From: Engraulis encrasicolus
Taxonomy: Eukaryota; Chordata; Actinopteri; Clupeiformes; Engraulidae
Direction of reading: 5' to 3'
NCBI RefSeq assembly: GCF_034702125.1
Contig: NC_085862.1
Coordinates: 15,630,896-15,694,895 of the forward strand
DNA length: 64,000 nt
Positions 20,716 to 33,699 of this stretch are shown in pieces (positions within the stretch are counted from its first letter, which is position 1; every line of letters begins with the position of its first letter). A program made the position numbers and the translations under genes. The notes beneath the pieces are model-generated. The model saw only the letters and a program-made list of their open reading frames with translations. It was not told the DNA's origin and searched no databases.

Positions 20716-22040
20716 TGAATGAACACATTCTAATGCAAGATGAGGGTCTTAGGGTTTAAAAGCAATCATGTTTCATGTTTTTATGTGCATTAGAGGCGAA
20801 GATATTTAGGTTTTTATAGGCTGAGGGCAACTTTCCCAACAAGGGCTTAGGCATTCAGCAGGCGTTTTTAGCCAGTTAGCAATTTGCGCATTTGGCAATG
20901 GGAAATTGTATTGCAACCAACAAAGTAGCGGTGTAACGGAGTTAGCAACTATATAGTTTCGTAAATTTGCACCCCTGACCTGGAGGCAGGGCAGCTTGAC
21001 AGTATTATTGACCAGGCTGGGATAAAGTCCTTTGAAAGAGCCTCTACTTCGGACGTAGGTGCAAGTGAAGTGAAGAATATTGCAGTATCAATGTCAATAA
21101 TGATCATATGACTACTTCTTTCAGTATAAAATAAAATGTGAATGAGGATTTTTTTTCTGGTAATTAAAAAATATAAATACAATATACTAATCTATATATT
21201 GACATGTGATTTCTAGCTGTTTTCGAGGCATGTCTTTGTTTGAATCAAATACTGTAATTCAAAAATTATTAAATCCATTATTAAACCCAATTCTTATCAC
21301 CTCAAGATGCCATGAAATGCTGCTCTTGAAATGCTACAAACTAGATTGAGAAGAAATCCTGGTACGTACAGTATGTTGTAGATTGCACAAATGTAAAGCA
21401 CTCTCACACGTTGTATACATGATTTGCTTGTTTCCACCTCTGGGTCTTGTTGGATTTCAGCCATTTTGTTCCAAACGTTGTAAACCCATTTCAAAATCAT
21501 TTTCCAAACTTACTATGTGTTGGCTAGAATCCAGAGTGTTCTTTATAAAGAGTCAGAGAGCATGGTGTCCAATTCTTGATTTATTTATCCAAAGCATCTG
21601 GCATGAAGTTACAAATAATTAAAGCATTTTTGAATTCTGTTCTCCTGTGACCTCACCCTAACAGCAACAGCCAAGAAAATTCTGTCTTTCCCTTGTGTAT
21701 CTGCCTTTTTGAAGTAGAGAGTGACCATCCCCCGTCTGTCTCCAAGCTGTGGGGGCTTCCATTGTTTCCAGGTAGACCTAGCCCCCTTGGCCAGACCTCC
21801 TGAGGTGTTTCTTGACCACACAGAGAAAGTGGGTTGGGTGTGGCTGATAAAACCTTAGCAAAATATACAGCATATGATCATGACCCTTATTAAACATTCT
21901 CAATGTCAATTTACAAAATGTATGCCAATATATTTTCAGTCTGCAATTTGACATGGGCAAATAGAGACAAGAGGGAGTGACAATTTACCCAGAATGTTTC
22001 TTATTGGGTCTGGGCTAAGAGACTGTATGGCCTCGTCTCA
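20716..22040. other. Upstream region of gene A, no gene seen
   Basis: Contains the short repeat at 21160-21235 and otherwise unremarkable AT-rich DNA. The minus-strand frame near 21609-21821 shows no known motif. Confidence 0.4.
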
Positions 22041-22046
22041 GATGTG

Positions 22047-22054
22047 TATAAAAG
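22047..22054 (+). promoter_or_regulatory. TATA box of dermatopontin-like gene A
   Basis: TATAAAAG exactly 100 bp before the start codon, within cagatgtgtataaaagagtg. The same context (agatgtatataaaaagagtg) precedes gene B at 43091-43110, so this is a conserved core promoter. Confidence 0.72.
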
Positions 22055-22146
22055 AGTGTGAAGTGTCTGGAGTAACCACAAGTTTCCAGGTGTGTTTCAG
22101 AGTGAAGTCACCTGCATCACCTGAGAAGAACATCTTCTTCATCACC

Positions 22147-25100
22147 ATGAAGTCCTTCGTCTTCTGTTTCATCATGCTGCTCATGGCAATGGCAGGTAAT
22201 AACAAGAAAATCAACAACACTTTTTCTTCTGTGCGCAGCTGGCACAGGCAGATGTTAGACACACCCGGTAGTAATGCTTGCATTTAATGCATGCTTTACA
22301 CAAACATTATGTACAGTTGTATCTACTAAGATGTTTATTTCATTTGGTTGCCACAACAATGAGAGTTCTGGATCAGGGTTTTATTGATGTAGCAGGCAAT
22401 GCAGTATCTCGGTACTTGTCATCATTTCATAATGCAAAACTATTAAAGGAGAAGTCCACTTTTTTGAACATTAAGCACATTTTCTGAGTGGTCTGCAATG
22501 TTTTAGAGTCCCCCTCACCGTTTATTTCATGGTTGCTGCAGTCTCTGCTATTTGGCTTATTTGGATTTGATCTCAACCAGCTTTAGAATGGCCGTCTATG
22601 GGCACCTGCAACTTTGTTCTTAAAATCAACTGGACTTCTCCTTTAAGTAATTTAACCATAGAAATATTTTCAAAATCTTTTCAGTAGTTTTCATCCCTTC
22701 TGAACTCTCTTTGGTTCAATGGATGGGCTGAAATCAAGCTAAGTAAGTTGGGAGGAGCAGAACGTTCCTCTATTACCTACGTATGACAAACAATCTTGCT
22801 TCCAGGACTGGAATGGTAATCCGACATAGAGGGCATTTCCTTGTTTTTTATTTTTTCTTGTTTATTTTGCCCTTAGAGTCCAGCCCATCGTTTATAGTGT
22901 ATGGGGCAGCCCATTGGTCCATTTTAATAAACAGTCATAATATCGTAGAAAAATATTACATTACATTTGGCAGACGCTTTATAACCAAAGCGACTTTCAA
23001 AAGAGGACATGATCAAGCCAACATCACAAGCAAAATACAAAGTGCACAGGAGATATACAGAACAACAAGTGCAGTTGCAAAGAGGGGTTAGTTTACTTTA
23101 TATATATATATAAAGAGTAAATAACGAGTACACACACACAAACTAAACTAAACTAAACATCATATCAGGAGTCTGTCCTGGGGAAAGGCCAGCTCAAGCA
23201 TTAGTCTAGTAGATTCTCTCGAAAGAGGAAGGTCTTTAGTTGTTTCTTGAAGGCTGCAAGAGATGTGCTTAGTCTTGCTGCCTCTGGGAGACCGTTCCAC
23301 CAAAACGGGGGCTGTGTGTGGGGCTGGTCTATGCCAGAAATGCCCTGGCTGCATTTTGGTCCCAGGCCAGCCCTGGTCACTTCTGCTCACTTTGACCGCC
23401 AACCTCAGACCGAGGCTGACCAAAGGTGACAACAAGGAGTATTTTAACTGTAACACGTGTGACCAGTGACCACATCAAGTCAAGTTCTGACGCAGATGTT
23501 TCTGATGTATTTGTTCTTCAACTGCAGCAACTACAACCTTGGCAGGGCCAGTGGGCATTGAGCAACTCAAAAATAGCCCTCAATATGGTGAGAATCCGCT
23601 GATGCCTGATCTAATTTTGATGTCCATATGTCCATAAACACATGTTCAGCTAACTTTAAAACTGTAACAAAAAATACTGTGAGAGTCTCAAGTTTATTCA
23701 ACTTTGGTGTTTTTTAAAACAATCTTGTTATTTTAAGTTGACTAGACTTGCAATGCTGACATGATATGCTGATATACGTAGGTCTTGGCCTTGAAATGTT
23801 GTTGTATGCTGCTTGTTTAACAGAGGGTCCTGGTAAGGTCTCCTTTGAGGCAGATGTTGACACAGCAGAGAAAGACAAGGATGTAGGTAAGCTTCTTCTG
23901 CTTTCATGTTTCAAGGTCACTGAAACCATTTCAAAACCATGTAGACACCTACTCTACATCAGTTCCATTGTTGTTTGTGCTGAGAAACACACCCCTCATT
24001 TTTCATTCACCTTTTACCCTCATTTGGACTTACGGGTGATCTTCAGATCATTGCTTTTTGTTTTTATTTATGTATGTATTTATTAAACTTTGCATCATTT
24101 CAGCTGAGGTCACCAATGAGGACAAAAGAGTCAAGAGATCGAACAATGAATTTGATGGCTATCTTGCCTTTCGATGCCCATGTCATCAAAGCATATCCAC
24201 CATATCGAGGTACTGTAAGCTTCATACTCTACTGCTAATAGCCATTTTGTATTTTGTTTTAATGGCGAACATGATTCTTGAATATTTTAAAGAGAATATA
24301 AAAGCCTTTCAGAGAAAATTGAAAAGTAAACGTTTCATGTTAATTCCCATAGGCTACCTGTATATCTCCGTTTGACTTTGATCCCCCATTCAATGTAGCC
24401 TACCAAATTTGTTTCTGATTGTTTGCAGTTACCACAGCAATCCCCATGAAGACAGACGTTTCAGTATCAGCTGCAAGCCATTGTTCCTCGCCGCAACAAG
24501 CTGTCATCAATCTCATTGGGTGAACAACTTCGATGCAAGATTTGACTTTACCTGCGGCAAAAACGAAGCCTTAACAGGGATATACAGTTACCATAGCAAC
24601 CTCCACGAGGACCGCCGGTAATAGCATTACATTGGTATATCTGTAAATCTGGTGGTCATCCGTTTTGGGCATTTGGAATTTAGCATTTACATACACTGTA
24701 GCCTACATCTGATCAAGCGCATCAGAGGCCTACCTATATGTTTTCAGAGTGCGCACAAATAATTGCCCATGTTAAGTCAAATATAAGGGGTGCGCATAGA
24801 TTAATTTTTTAAATCTAGATTAATCTCACTGTAATTATGAAATTAATCTAGATTAATCTATATCAAAACGCCTCATTCAGAATAGGCACGCTAGCGAAAT
24901 AATGAGGAAAAAAAAAACCGAGGGGGTTTCTTAAGATGGCGCATTAGACCAGAGCTCATCTCTTTTTTCCAAAATGCATCTCATCATCAAAAAAATGGTT
25001 GATATTTGATGATGAAAAAAATCACTGCAATATTTAAAATGTGTTTTTCGAATATGTTAGAAGTTTACGGTCATAATATACTGACATTTCAAAATGAACA

Positions 25101-28100
25101 GTGCTATAAATTGTAGAGGCAAATACAGATAAATCTATCAAACATTTAGACTATTTAAACAAAATGACCTCAACAATTCAGCATTTCTAATGGGCAGAGA
25201 GAGAGAGAGAATCTGCCACTAAGGGCGTTCTTGACGGCGTCTTTCCGACGAGGTTGAAAATTTGCTAGGCAGCGAGCATGCTCAGTGTGTCCGCGTGAAG
25301 CATCCTGGTTAGAATTTGCCGTTCACGACGCAGTTGAAGGGAGTGACCTCTGCGCGGCAGTCGTGTCACATGGCGTTGAACCATCGCGGGAACAAAAGTT
25401 TTGTCAAGCAGCCACGCAGTAACAAAAACCTACTGCGCTGGGCAGAAGACCTCCTCCATGATGTGAGGAATCTGCCGTGATTGGTGTTCATAGCTCATGT
25501 GATTCATGTGTGTGTAGTTGAACGTGCTTCATTTTCTACATGCTGAAATGCATTTCATGCTCAAATGCAGCATACTCAGAGTGGTATCATCCATATGTAT
25601 GGTCGCACAACCCACTTACAACAGTAAAAATGAGAAACAAACCACCCTGTCGTCAGATGCTCCATCTTCGCCACGTTAGGAGTGTATGCCTTAGGTTACA
25701 AAACCAGTACTATTCCGCGAGCTGCCTGCTCGACGGTTAGAGTAGTGGTTGCGCGCCTGACTTCCAATCGTGAGGTCCCCGGTTCGAAACTGCACCGAAA
25801 CACAGGAAGTCTTTAGTTGCTGATGGTTAATGTGGAAACAGACCCGTTGCGAGAGACTTATCTTGTCTTTTATGTATGAAAGTGCACGAAACAGAGTGGC
25901 CTTTGTGGTTGGCGCGCCATGGTAAAGCTACATATTGAACACCTGGGTTCAATCCTCGCAGGATGGGTTGGCGCTGTTAAGTAATTTTAAAACGGTCCTA
26001 TCTGAATGACGACTTTGGTCCCAAAACACAAAATGAATAGCCTAAAGTGAGTACTAATTAACTGAATTATTACATGGAAGTGAAGCCAAGTCATCACAAA
26101 TTTAACTAAGACTTGTACCATGATTCACTGAGTGGTAACCTGTATCTCTACCACAAGACCACCCGATTTCTCTCCGAGACGCAGAGAGAGTCTCGCATTT
26201 CACAAGCATGTGCCGACGATGGTAAGCGCGTCATGGAACTAGCGCCATGATTATTTAATTCCACGAGAGGGCGCCCTGGTACACCCGCTGTCAAAATAGG
26301 TAGATCCACCCACAGACCTATAGATCCACCTTCTTTGCCGCTGTTGAAATCTCGTCGTCCTGATGTGTCCAGCTTGGTTGCGACGCAGTTATCCCCTCCT
26401 TTTTATGACCAAGCAAATCACATTTTGATCAAATCTTTTGCTGCGTGGTTGCAAACGAGCCTACTGACTGTTAAAAAGGGCAGTGGCTCCTTTAGAGAGG
26501 GAGGAGCTGCGCAGCAGGTACAGCAAAGTCAGAGCCAGGCTACTAGATTTCTAGAGCTAGTTCTAGACCCTAAAGCACTGGCCCACATCGATTTGGCCTA
26601 AACCTGACAGTTGTTCTCTGCGTTAGAATGCCAGCGGAGTTACAACTCCAAATGAATTCAGTTTGCAACAACAACAAAAAGTCAAGCGCGACGACCGCGA
26701 GGTTGGCTATATCAAGCACAACAACCGCGAGGTGTATTACCGTTTGACATGAGTCACAAATGCGCGATCATAACACAAACATTCAGCGAGAGCAGATATT
26801 GACAGTTTCAGTTTGACAATCTTCAAAATGTATATCACACGGAATGTTTTGCAATTATGGCACAGGCAAGATTTCTGGAACAGGACTGTTGTTTGTGTTC
26901 CATGCAATGCGTGAGGAAATGTAGGCTATGTCAGGCTGGTACACAATAGCCTAATGTCTGCTTCACCTCAAACAATAAAGTCTCTCTAGTCTACCACTTA
27001 TGAAAAAGTACTAAAACAACACCTACCATGGCGAGATTAATGTTTACAGCATGCAAACACTGTTCATATTTAGAAGGTCTACTGCTGAGCAACAGGTGGA
27101 TAGGCCAAGCGACTGGAGGGCAGTCTGAAAGCGTCTGTCAATCGAACGCTATGGTGACGCGCATCCCCAAACCCAAATCCATATTTTGAGAATGGATTAA
27201 CGTGCAATATTTTCTTTATCACGCGATAAGAGTCTCACATTATCGCAGCACGTTAACGCCGATAACGGCCCACCACTAATTTTGCTCTATGTTCCCATTT
27301 TGTGGGACTGTGGGGTGTTACTGCACGGGGCTCCTGAGACATTTGTCTCCCTAGGCGACAACATTGTCTGCATATGCCTATCACCGACCCTGACTGACAG
27401 TGTGTGTACAGCAGGGGTCCACAACCTTTCTGGGTCTGAGGGCTACCAAGGGCTAACCGAGGGCTACTTTTGTTCAAAATCTTACTGATATCTTGGCATC
27501 ATTCTCAAGTCACACTATTTTTGAATGATAATTGGCTTATAGGTTATAAAGAATAAATAATCTCATATATTTAAATTAAGAAAAGCATTAACTGTGACTA
27601 AAATCTGTTTATTAACATCCTTGGTGGGCACCTAAGAATCTCCTGGAGGGCTACCTGGTGCCCGCGGGCACCATGTTGGGGAAACCTGGTGTACAGTATG
27701 TCAGTTAGTGGAAATTGTCAGCCTGACATATTTAGAATGAATTTGGAGGATTATTTTGAATTGTTCATGGGCTTTCGCATATTTTTTGCGTGGAGTTTGA
27801 TGTATGGTAATTAGTTTGTTGTGATGAGTAATGAGGATATTCGTTCAGGTGGTGGTTTATGGAATAGAGGGTTGCAAGTTCGAGTTCCACCCTTACCAAT
27901 AGAATAAATGTGTGTCCCTCACACTGTGTATACACGAGGGCTTGACACTGGCACCTGTCAACCAGCCAAATGCTGGTAAAACTTGGCTGTGGCTAGTAAC
28001 AATTTCAGTCTAACTAGCCACTTTGACTGGTAACTTATTCTATGGTGTGACAAATCAAAGTGGTTGCACAGTGGTCGTTTTTATTTAAATGCAAGAATAT

Positions 28101-29548
28101 TCTAAAGAAAAATATTGACAACAAAATTCTGGACAGCAGAAAGGCTAAATGGCTAGCAACCCGGGAAAACCACTTGCCACAGTGGCCGGTGAGCAAAAAA
28201 GTTAACGTCAAGCCCTGTATACACCCTCATACTTTGTACATGGTTGAAGTGCCATTGAGCACCCTATATTATTCCAGTATAGTGACCACTAATCTGTACT
28301 ACTACTAAATACACGAAACACAACTTGAGCGATTCCAGCGAGAGAAGTAATTGACTTTGTACTGAGTCGCCAGCGACAGAGGAGACAAAAGCAATTTGGT
28401 GACAGCCGCCACAGCCAATGGGAATGTTGGAATGCTTACATTCTGCTTATAATAGTGATACTCTGTCGCTTCTATCCTTCGTATCACTCTTGCTGCACAG
28501 TCCGTCGATTCTCGCTTAATCTTGTCGGCGCCAATGTGTTTGCCCGGTAAGACGTTTTACATAAAAGTATTAGCTACATGTAAGGTAATGTAATGAATCC
28601 ACTGAACATGACAACTGTAGTTGTCAACAAATCCTTTTTTTACAGTGCACTAAAACAGCATCAAATGCTCAAATGTAGTCTATTAAGTCTTCCAGACCTT
28701 GGTACATACCTACTGTTTGTCTCTGGTCTGTGCTTAGCTTCATGTTTCACTGCTGCTCGGCTGACTTGATCCTCAATGGCTGCCGCTGGACCCAATATCT
28801 GAACAACTTTGATCAGCCATTCACCTACCAGGTCCCTAACAACATGGTCATCGCTGGAGTGAGCTCCTACCATCACAGCTTTTATGAGTAAATAGCTTTG
28901 TTTTTCTCCCTGAGCACTTTGTGTTTTAATTTTTTTACATTTTCATATAGCATGTTGCAGAATGTCTTAAAAGGTTGATTGGAAAGGTGTTATGGATTGA
29001 AAACTAAACTAAACATTATAATAAAAATGTTTCCTAGGCAAACTAAAGGTAAAATCAACACTTGCAAAATTGACTGTGTGGGGTGTGGGATGTTTTGAAA
29101 CAAAATTCCTATTTTAAAACCAATCATGAACCTTTAATGGATAAAAGATGATGTGAAATGGATACTGGAAAAGAATACATCATATGCCTACTACTAGGCA
29201 TCCTAAGCTTAGTAGCAGTGTTGCCAGATTGGGCTGGTTCCCGCCCAATTGGGCTGCTTTGGATGGCCGTGTGCGTGTAAAAATGGCATTTATCAGTAAA
29301 CCCGCCCACTTTTTGCCATAGAAATCAATAGAATTGGGCAGGGTTTTGTGCTTCTAGGCGGGTTTTGAAAATGTTTTGGGCTGGAAATCATCAACCTCAT
29401 CTGGCAACCCTGCTTAGTAGTCCCCTGTAAATGTAGGCTAAGGTGTTTAGGTGGTAAATGCCAAAGTAACTTCTCTCTTTTGTCATAACCCAGGGATCGG
29501 CGCTATCGCTTATACGTCTGTGAAATGGAGGAAGGGTTTGCTCCGTAG
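22147..29548 (+). CDS. Dermatopontin-like secreted protein A (haemagglutinin/amebocyte aggregation factor family)
   Basis: Seven exons: 22147-22195, 23528-23587, 23824-23886, 24104-24209, 24429-24617, 28738-28887, 29494-29548. All junctions are GT-AG, phases agree, and the 672 nt give 223 aa. Residues 1-16 are a signal peptide (M-K-S-F-V-F-C-F-I-M-L-L-M). Residues 17-65 are short, acidic and variable, ending in R-V-K-R at 66-69, a furin-type site, with S70 starting the mature part. Then come three dermatopontin repeats: N-E-F-D-G-Y ... S-Y-H-S-N-P-H-E-D-R-R; V-N-N-F-D-A-R ... S-Y-H-S-N-L-H-E-D-R-R; L-N-N-F-D-Q-P ... S-Y-H-H-S-F-Y-E-D-R-R, ending V-C-E-M. Known relatives are secreted: dermatopontin binds collagen, decorin and TGF-beta; invertebrate relatives agglutinate cells. 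Here extracellular adhesion or lectin-like function is inferred. Length is close to the family's ~200 aa. The third repeat lacks the Cys after F-x-Y. Confidence 0.9.
22447..22642. mobile_element. TTAA-flanked MITE, 196 bp, in gene A intron 1
   Basis: AGGAGAAGTCCACTTTT at the left, ACTGGACTTCTCCT at the right, TTAA at 22443-22446 and 22643-22646. Confidence 0.8.
22955..23345 (+). repeat. Dispersed retroelement-like repeat in gene A intron 1
   Basis: Same family as 4619-4990: acatttggcagacgcttta, accaaagcgacttt, then ggaaggtctttagttg and gcctctgggagaccgttcc. Carries (TA)n at 23100-23112 and (TAAAC)n at 23143-23158. Confidence 0.65.
24787..27280. repeat. Unclassified ~2.5-kb repeat block in gene A intron 5
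   Basis: Begins with tandem aatctagattaatct words and ends with ttatcgcgtgataa-like and ggcgttaacgtgc (reverse strand) words seen at ends of fish DNA transposons. Edges are approximate and no transposase motif is readable. Confidence 0.4.
25728..25800 (+). repeat. tRNA-Gly(UCC)-like sequence, probably a SINE head or tRNA pseudogene
   Basis: gttagagtagtggttgcgcg resembles a D-arm/A-box, ctgacttccaatcgt an anticodon arm with TCC, and ggttcgaaact a B-box/T-arm. The acceptor stem does not pair well, so not a functional tRNA gene. Confidence 0.45.
27412..27688. mobile_element. hAT-type MITE, 277 bp, with exact 8-bp duplication
   Basis: CAGGGGTCCACAACC at the left, TTGGGGAAACCTG at the right, gtgtacag at 27404-27411 and 27689-27696. 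Lies in gene A intron 5. Confidence 0.85.
27935..28215. mobile_element. hAT-type MITE in gene A intron 5
   Basis: cgagggcttgacactgg at the left, gttaacgtcaagccc at the right. The word tgtataca precedes the left end and follows the right end, an 8-bp duplication. The interior reads tggctagcaac / actagccac. Confidence 0.65.
29216..29412. mobile_element. hAT-type MITE, 197 bp, in gene A intron 6
   Basis: CAGTGTTGCCAGATTGGGC at the left, CATCTGGCAACCCTG at the right, cttagtag at 29208-29215 and 29413-29420. Confidence 0.88.
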
Positions 29549-29844
29549 GCTGCCATTGAATATGAACAAAGACAAGAAAGAAGAAGGCTGTCAGCTAGAA
29601 GGGAAAAGCTAATGGCGTGTGTCTCTTATTTAATTCCTCAGAGCAGCTGATGCTTATCCCTTTCTAAGCAAGATTCATCTTGATCATGTAGTCTGAAACT
29701 GATGATTTAGGATTAGTAATGTTTTCTCCAACACTTCCTTTGATGAATAATTGGCATTATGAATGTCTGTGGGGGGGAAAATCTATTAAAACTGTTGAAA
29801 TCTGTTACTCTTTTAGCTTAATCTGTACAATGGTGTTGGTTTCA

Positions 29845-29850
29845 AATAAA
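29845..29850 (+). other. Polyadenylation signal of gene A
   Basis: AATAAA about 300 bp after the stop codon, followed by a GT-rich stretch. Confidence 0.6.
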
Positions 29851-29859
29851 CTGGGTGAA

Positions 29860-30330
29860 GCATACATTTTCTCATGTTGATTTCTCTATTCTACACTCAC
29901 TCATACCACACTCACATCACTACAAATCTTGGATGCTAACTTTATTGTGGTCCATTTACTCAAAATGATGTGGGCCCTAAAATGACCCTATACAGTATAC
30001 ACATAATTCACATTTTACGAATAGATTTTACCGAATGTTTATATAATTATCTTCTTAATGTTTGTGAAATTGCACTGAGCATTGTATTGCATTGATTCTA
30101 CACGAACTGTAATCCATTGAAGTTACCACCACGGTTTGAAAAAATCTTAATGACACAGCAAAGATAATATTACTATAATATACTGTACTGTAAGCTACAT
30201 ATCCTACTTGGTTAGCAAGGAAATAAGGCAGTTATTATCAAGTCCACTGGTGCTATACATTTGAACATAAACAGCGGCTTAAGGAATTTAGTTCTATTTT
30301 TCCGCTTCACAGCACATAGTGCTCACTGCA
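29860..30330. other. Intergenic, nothing seen
   Basis: AT-rich, without repeats or frames of note. Confidence 0.4.
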
Positions 30331-30339
30331 CCCAATGAA

Positions 30340-30605
30340 ATTTCATATGCCTCACCCATGCAAGGGGGCAGCCCAAAACAGCACCTCAGGGGAGCAGTGC
30401 GCTTGGACGGTACCATGGTCAGGGTACCTCATGCAGGAGGTGAATTCCTCCCTCCACCAACCTGGCGGATCAGGACTAGAACCGGCAATCTTTGGGCCAC
30501 ACTTACCCTTGAGTTCAAGTTCAAGTTCAAGTAGCTTTTATTTGTCCCAGTTGGGCAATTGTTTTGCAGCAGTAGTAGCACACACACACACACACACACA
30601 CTCCT
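30340..30605 (-). repeat. SINE/LINE 3'-end fragments and (CA)n
   Basis: 30340-30500 has gcaggaggtgaattcctcc and ggactagaaccggcaatc, like the tRNA-related part of a SINE in antisense. 30511-30530 is (TTCAAG)n, then cttttatttgtccc, a LINE tail in antisense. (CA)n runs 30580-30601. Confidence 0.5.
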
Positions 30606-31193
30606 CCATAATACATTTAAGAACACATAATAGGTAAAGGATAAGGGATTAAGAATAATAAATGGTGCATGAATAAATACATTTTGTGTTGGGAGTTGCA
30701 CAGAGTAAGATTTAAAAAGATAAAAGTGCTATGGAGGAGTGAGGTTCCCAGTATAAAAGACCTGCCTAAAAGAAATTCACACCGACGGTGCGTGTGTGTA
30801 GCTCCGGAGCCCCCTGATGGAGCGGGGCTAGACACACTAGCATGTTCCTCTCGAGTAGAAAATAAACGGAGCATTTTCTGCTTAAATATCAATGGCAGCT
30901 CGCATTAATGAGTTGCAGGACAGATTATAGACTATATTGACTCTTATGAGATGAACAGAAAATGATTTTGGAGGAATTTGTTGGTGGTGAGTTGCAATAA
31001 ATGCACCATTTATTTTCTGACTCGAGATGAGCATGTTAACGGCACTTAAACCTGACAAAATACCACCATGACCTTGACCAAGTGCCAGGACATGGTAAAT
31101 CATTATTATATTAACCTTTTACCTCAGCGGTTATCTCAGCTAAACGGTGCTTAATTTCACTGTGTAGGTGTCAGCCTACATGACATGTTTATT

Positions 31194-31424
31194 GTAGGCT
31201 ACATCAGGATGGACCAAGACCGCATACCCAAAACCGTGCTACGATGGACTCCACCTGGGAAAAGGAAGCAAGGCCGGCCCAAAAACACCTGGCGGCGTAT
31301 AGTGACAGCTGAGCTGAAGGAGATGCATCTAACCTGGGGTGAGGCACAGCATGCTGCTCAAGACAGGTCCAGGTGGAGGCAGATCGTGGAAGCCTTATGT
31401 CCCATCAGGGACGAAGAGGATTAA
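31194..31424 (+). pseudogene. C-terminal end of a non-LTR retrotransposon ORF2
   Basis: The frame reads M-D-Q-D-R-I-P-K, P-P-G-K-R-K-Q-G-R-P-K-N-T-W-R-R, then R-W-R-Q-I-V-E-A-L-C-P, ending D-E-E-D and a stop. This G-R-P-K-x-T-W-R-R ... A-L-C-P tail is frequent at the end of LINE ORF2 proteins. It is followed directly by (TAAG)n at 31422-31436, a typical 3' tail. 5'-truncated copy. Confidence 0.72.
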
Positions 31425-31439
31425 GTAAGTAAGTACATC

Positions 31440-32654
31440 AGGTGCATAACAATTATTGCACTGAGTGACTGTAATATACAGGACAATCATTATTCCTATT
31501 GCTCACTGGCAATGGGTCTCTTGACTGAGAGCTGTGCGTGCGTGCGTGTGTATTGTGGGCATGTCCACATCGTGTACAGTTTTTGGGTTTCTTTCGTTGG
31601 AAACTTGACTCCAGCTTTTTCACTGAACCATGCGCAGTGAACTTCACTTTGATACTATTAGGCTGCTCTACGCTCTGAACCATCAGCCATGCACACGTGA
31701 GGAACCATTCTTGTGCGTGTGCGTATATGCGCGCTCCCGTGTTCTGCCTATATGGCGTAATATATGTAATCGAACATCAAATGTTTAATATGTTGCAGTA
31801 ATGTGCATTATGTCTTGTGTTTTTGTATGCTACTAAACATAGGCTACATTTGAAATGGTACTCTAGTCTACTAATATAAGAGGGCTGATGAACAGGTGAT
31901 CATGCTGATGGCTGCGATGAGCCTTGTTTGCCTCTAGATGGCGCCCATGTTACATGCCCTTGCAGTCCCCAACAAAATATGCTCTGCCCTTCTAAGGTTG
32001 GTCATTATGGTACTCTGTACTAGAAGCTTTTGAAGAGTCGCCTCTACCCTGCAGAACAAAACTAATTCTAGTTTTCTGTAATAACTCCTTTGTACTCATT
32101 TTGTCGTGCCTGCATGCTCTGTCCTCTGTAATTAGAGTAGAGTAGAGTAGAGTAGAGTAACTTCATTGATCCCCGGGGGAAATGAATTAATACATGTATG
32201 TAGGGTATATTGTGTCACTTTGTCATCTTATGTAGGCTACTGTAGTACTTATAGACTGTACTGTACTGTATTTTATTATGTAGGCCTATATGCCCTGAGT
32301 CACTTAAGATGACACTGTCTCAGGGGACACTGTCAGAGGCCTCCCTCTTATCAAAAATGCCAGCAATAAAGGCATTTACAATTTCAAAGTAGTCTTCAAC
32401 AGAGTCACACACGACAAGTAAGGCTATAAAGGCTAAAATTCAGTTACACATCAAACATAAACCACAAACCAGCTCTCTCTGAGCGATCCATTCCAATTCC
32501 GCACAGCACTGACCTGCATAGGACTCTGTTCTTGACATTACAGGGGAAAAAAACATGTTAATGGTGTTGAACCCACAAAATATCATAGAAGGCAAAAGCC
32601 ATTGGCAGGGGGCCCCCTAAGTGTTGTGATGCCCGGGATTCCTGGCCCCAATCA
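31440..32654. other. Intergenic with a LINE tail
   Basis: 32135-32160 is (AGTAG)n followed by cattgatccccgggggaaat, the antisense 3' end of a fish LINE. Otherwise no gene or element recognised. Confidence 0.45.
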
Positions 32655-33255
32655 ATCTGACATTGATAACAGTAGCAAAAAAGACATAGGCTAATAACTG
32701 TAGTTGTACATACTTTACAACACAACATCTTATTATATAACATAACAGCATAACAAACACGCAGGGTTGGTGGTGCTCTGACTATCATGCCAATGAGCCA
32801 GACTTTTTGGTCTAGCAGTCAGAGCCCCAGTTTGGTATCCCAGAAGGGGTGGGCTCGTGTCCCGGTGGGCAATAACACTAATACATGTATTTGTATTATA
32901 CTTTACTTTAACAGCTTCACAAAAACCCAGGGTTGGCATATTTTAAGACATGCCAAGTAAGTGAGCCAAATTCCTCCCGGGAGCAACAAGGGTGTGGGAA
33001 TATCCCCTTATGGTTTGCTTCCTCATACTTTGCCATGCTTTTGCATGACACTACTACCGTTGAAGACTTACTGCTTAATTTGTTTTGACACATGAAAGAA
33101 TGCGGGACCAGTGTGACACCAGGTGACACAGTTTTGATCAGCTTCACTACTTTACAGTATGTGTACTACTGTACACATAGACAAGATGAATAAATAGGCC
33201 AATAACTCAAATGTTGCAATAAGGGTTTGTCATCAGAGGGCAAGGCCGTAGGTTA
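32655..33255 (+). repeat. Duplicated block, copy 1 (empty-site version)
   Basis: Collinear with 35360-36617. Shared landmarks: gataacagtagc, cgtgtcccggtgggca, aaaacccagggttggcata, cctcccgggagcaacaag, atatccccttatgg and ttgatcagcttcac. It lacks the two TTAA MITEs found in copy 2. Confidence 0.85.
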
Positions 33256-33437
33256 CAACATGTACCATACAATTCAATACAACAGATATTTAAATAGTGC
33301 AGAATCATACTGTAAAGTTGACTCAAAGCTCTTTCAAAATACACATACACACATACACATTCCCACAACATTCACACACCAGCTCTGGAGGCTGCCATAC
33401 AGCGCCAGTTGTCCGGGGTTCAACTGAGACATTCGCA

Positions 33438-33439
<2 letters not shown>

Positions 33440-33513
<74 letters not shown>

Positions 33514-33695
33514 CATGAACACACACACACACACACACACACACACCTGACTAAAACTTGTAAAACATGACTCTAATTTAGGAACCTATAAAGCCAGCAG
33601 AGACATGAGTCAAAGATGAGGCAACGATGGGTGAGGCGAACACCAAAGATCCTCACACAAGCACGCGCACACACACACACACACACACACACAGG
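33440..33695. repeat. (CA)n microsatellites
   Basis: (CA)n at about 33443-33508, 33520-33546 and 33668-33693, with short spacers. Confidence 0.95.
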
Positions 33696-33699
33696 GCTG

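Noticed and set aside
21609..21821. 70-codon minus-strand frame upstream of gene A
   Set aside because: Looks vaguely like a retroelement peptide but no catalytic or binding motif could be pointed to.
24429..24621. Stop codon right after H-E-D-R-R in gene A, suggesting a protein ending there
   Set aside because: The TAA lies in the donor cg|gtaatag. An in-phase exon at 28738 supplies the third repeat and gene B has the same donor context.
33443..33546. Long frames of alternating Cys-Val or Thr-His
   Set aside because: Translations of (CA)n microsatellites, here and at 14400, 35060, 40460, 52640 and 62079.
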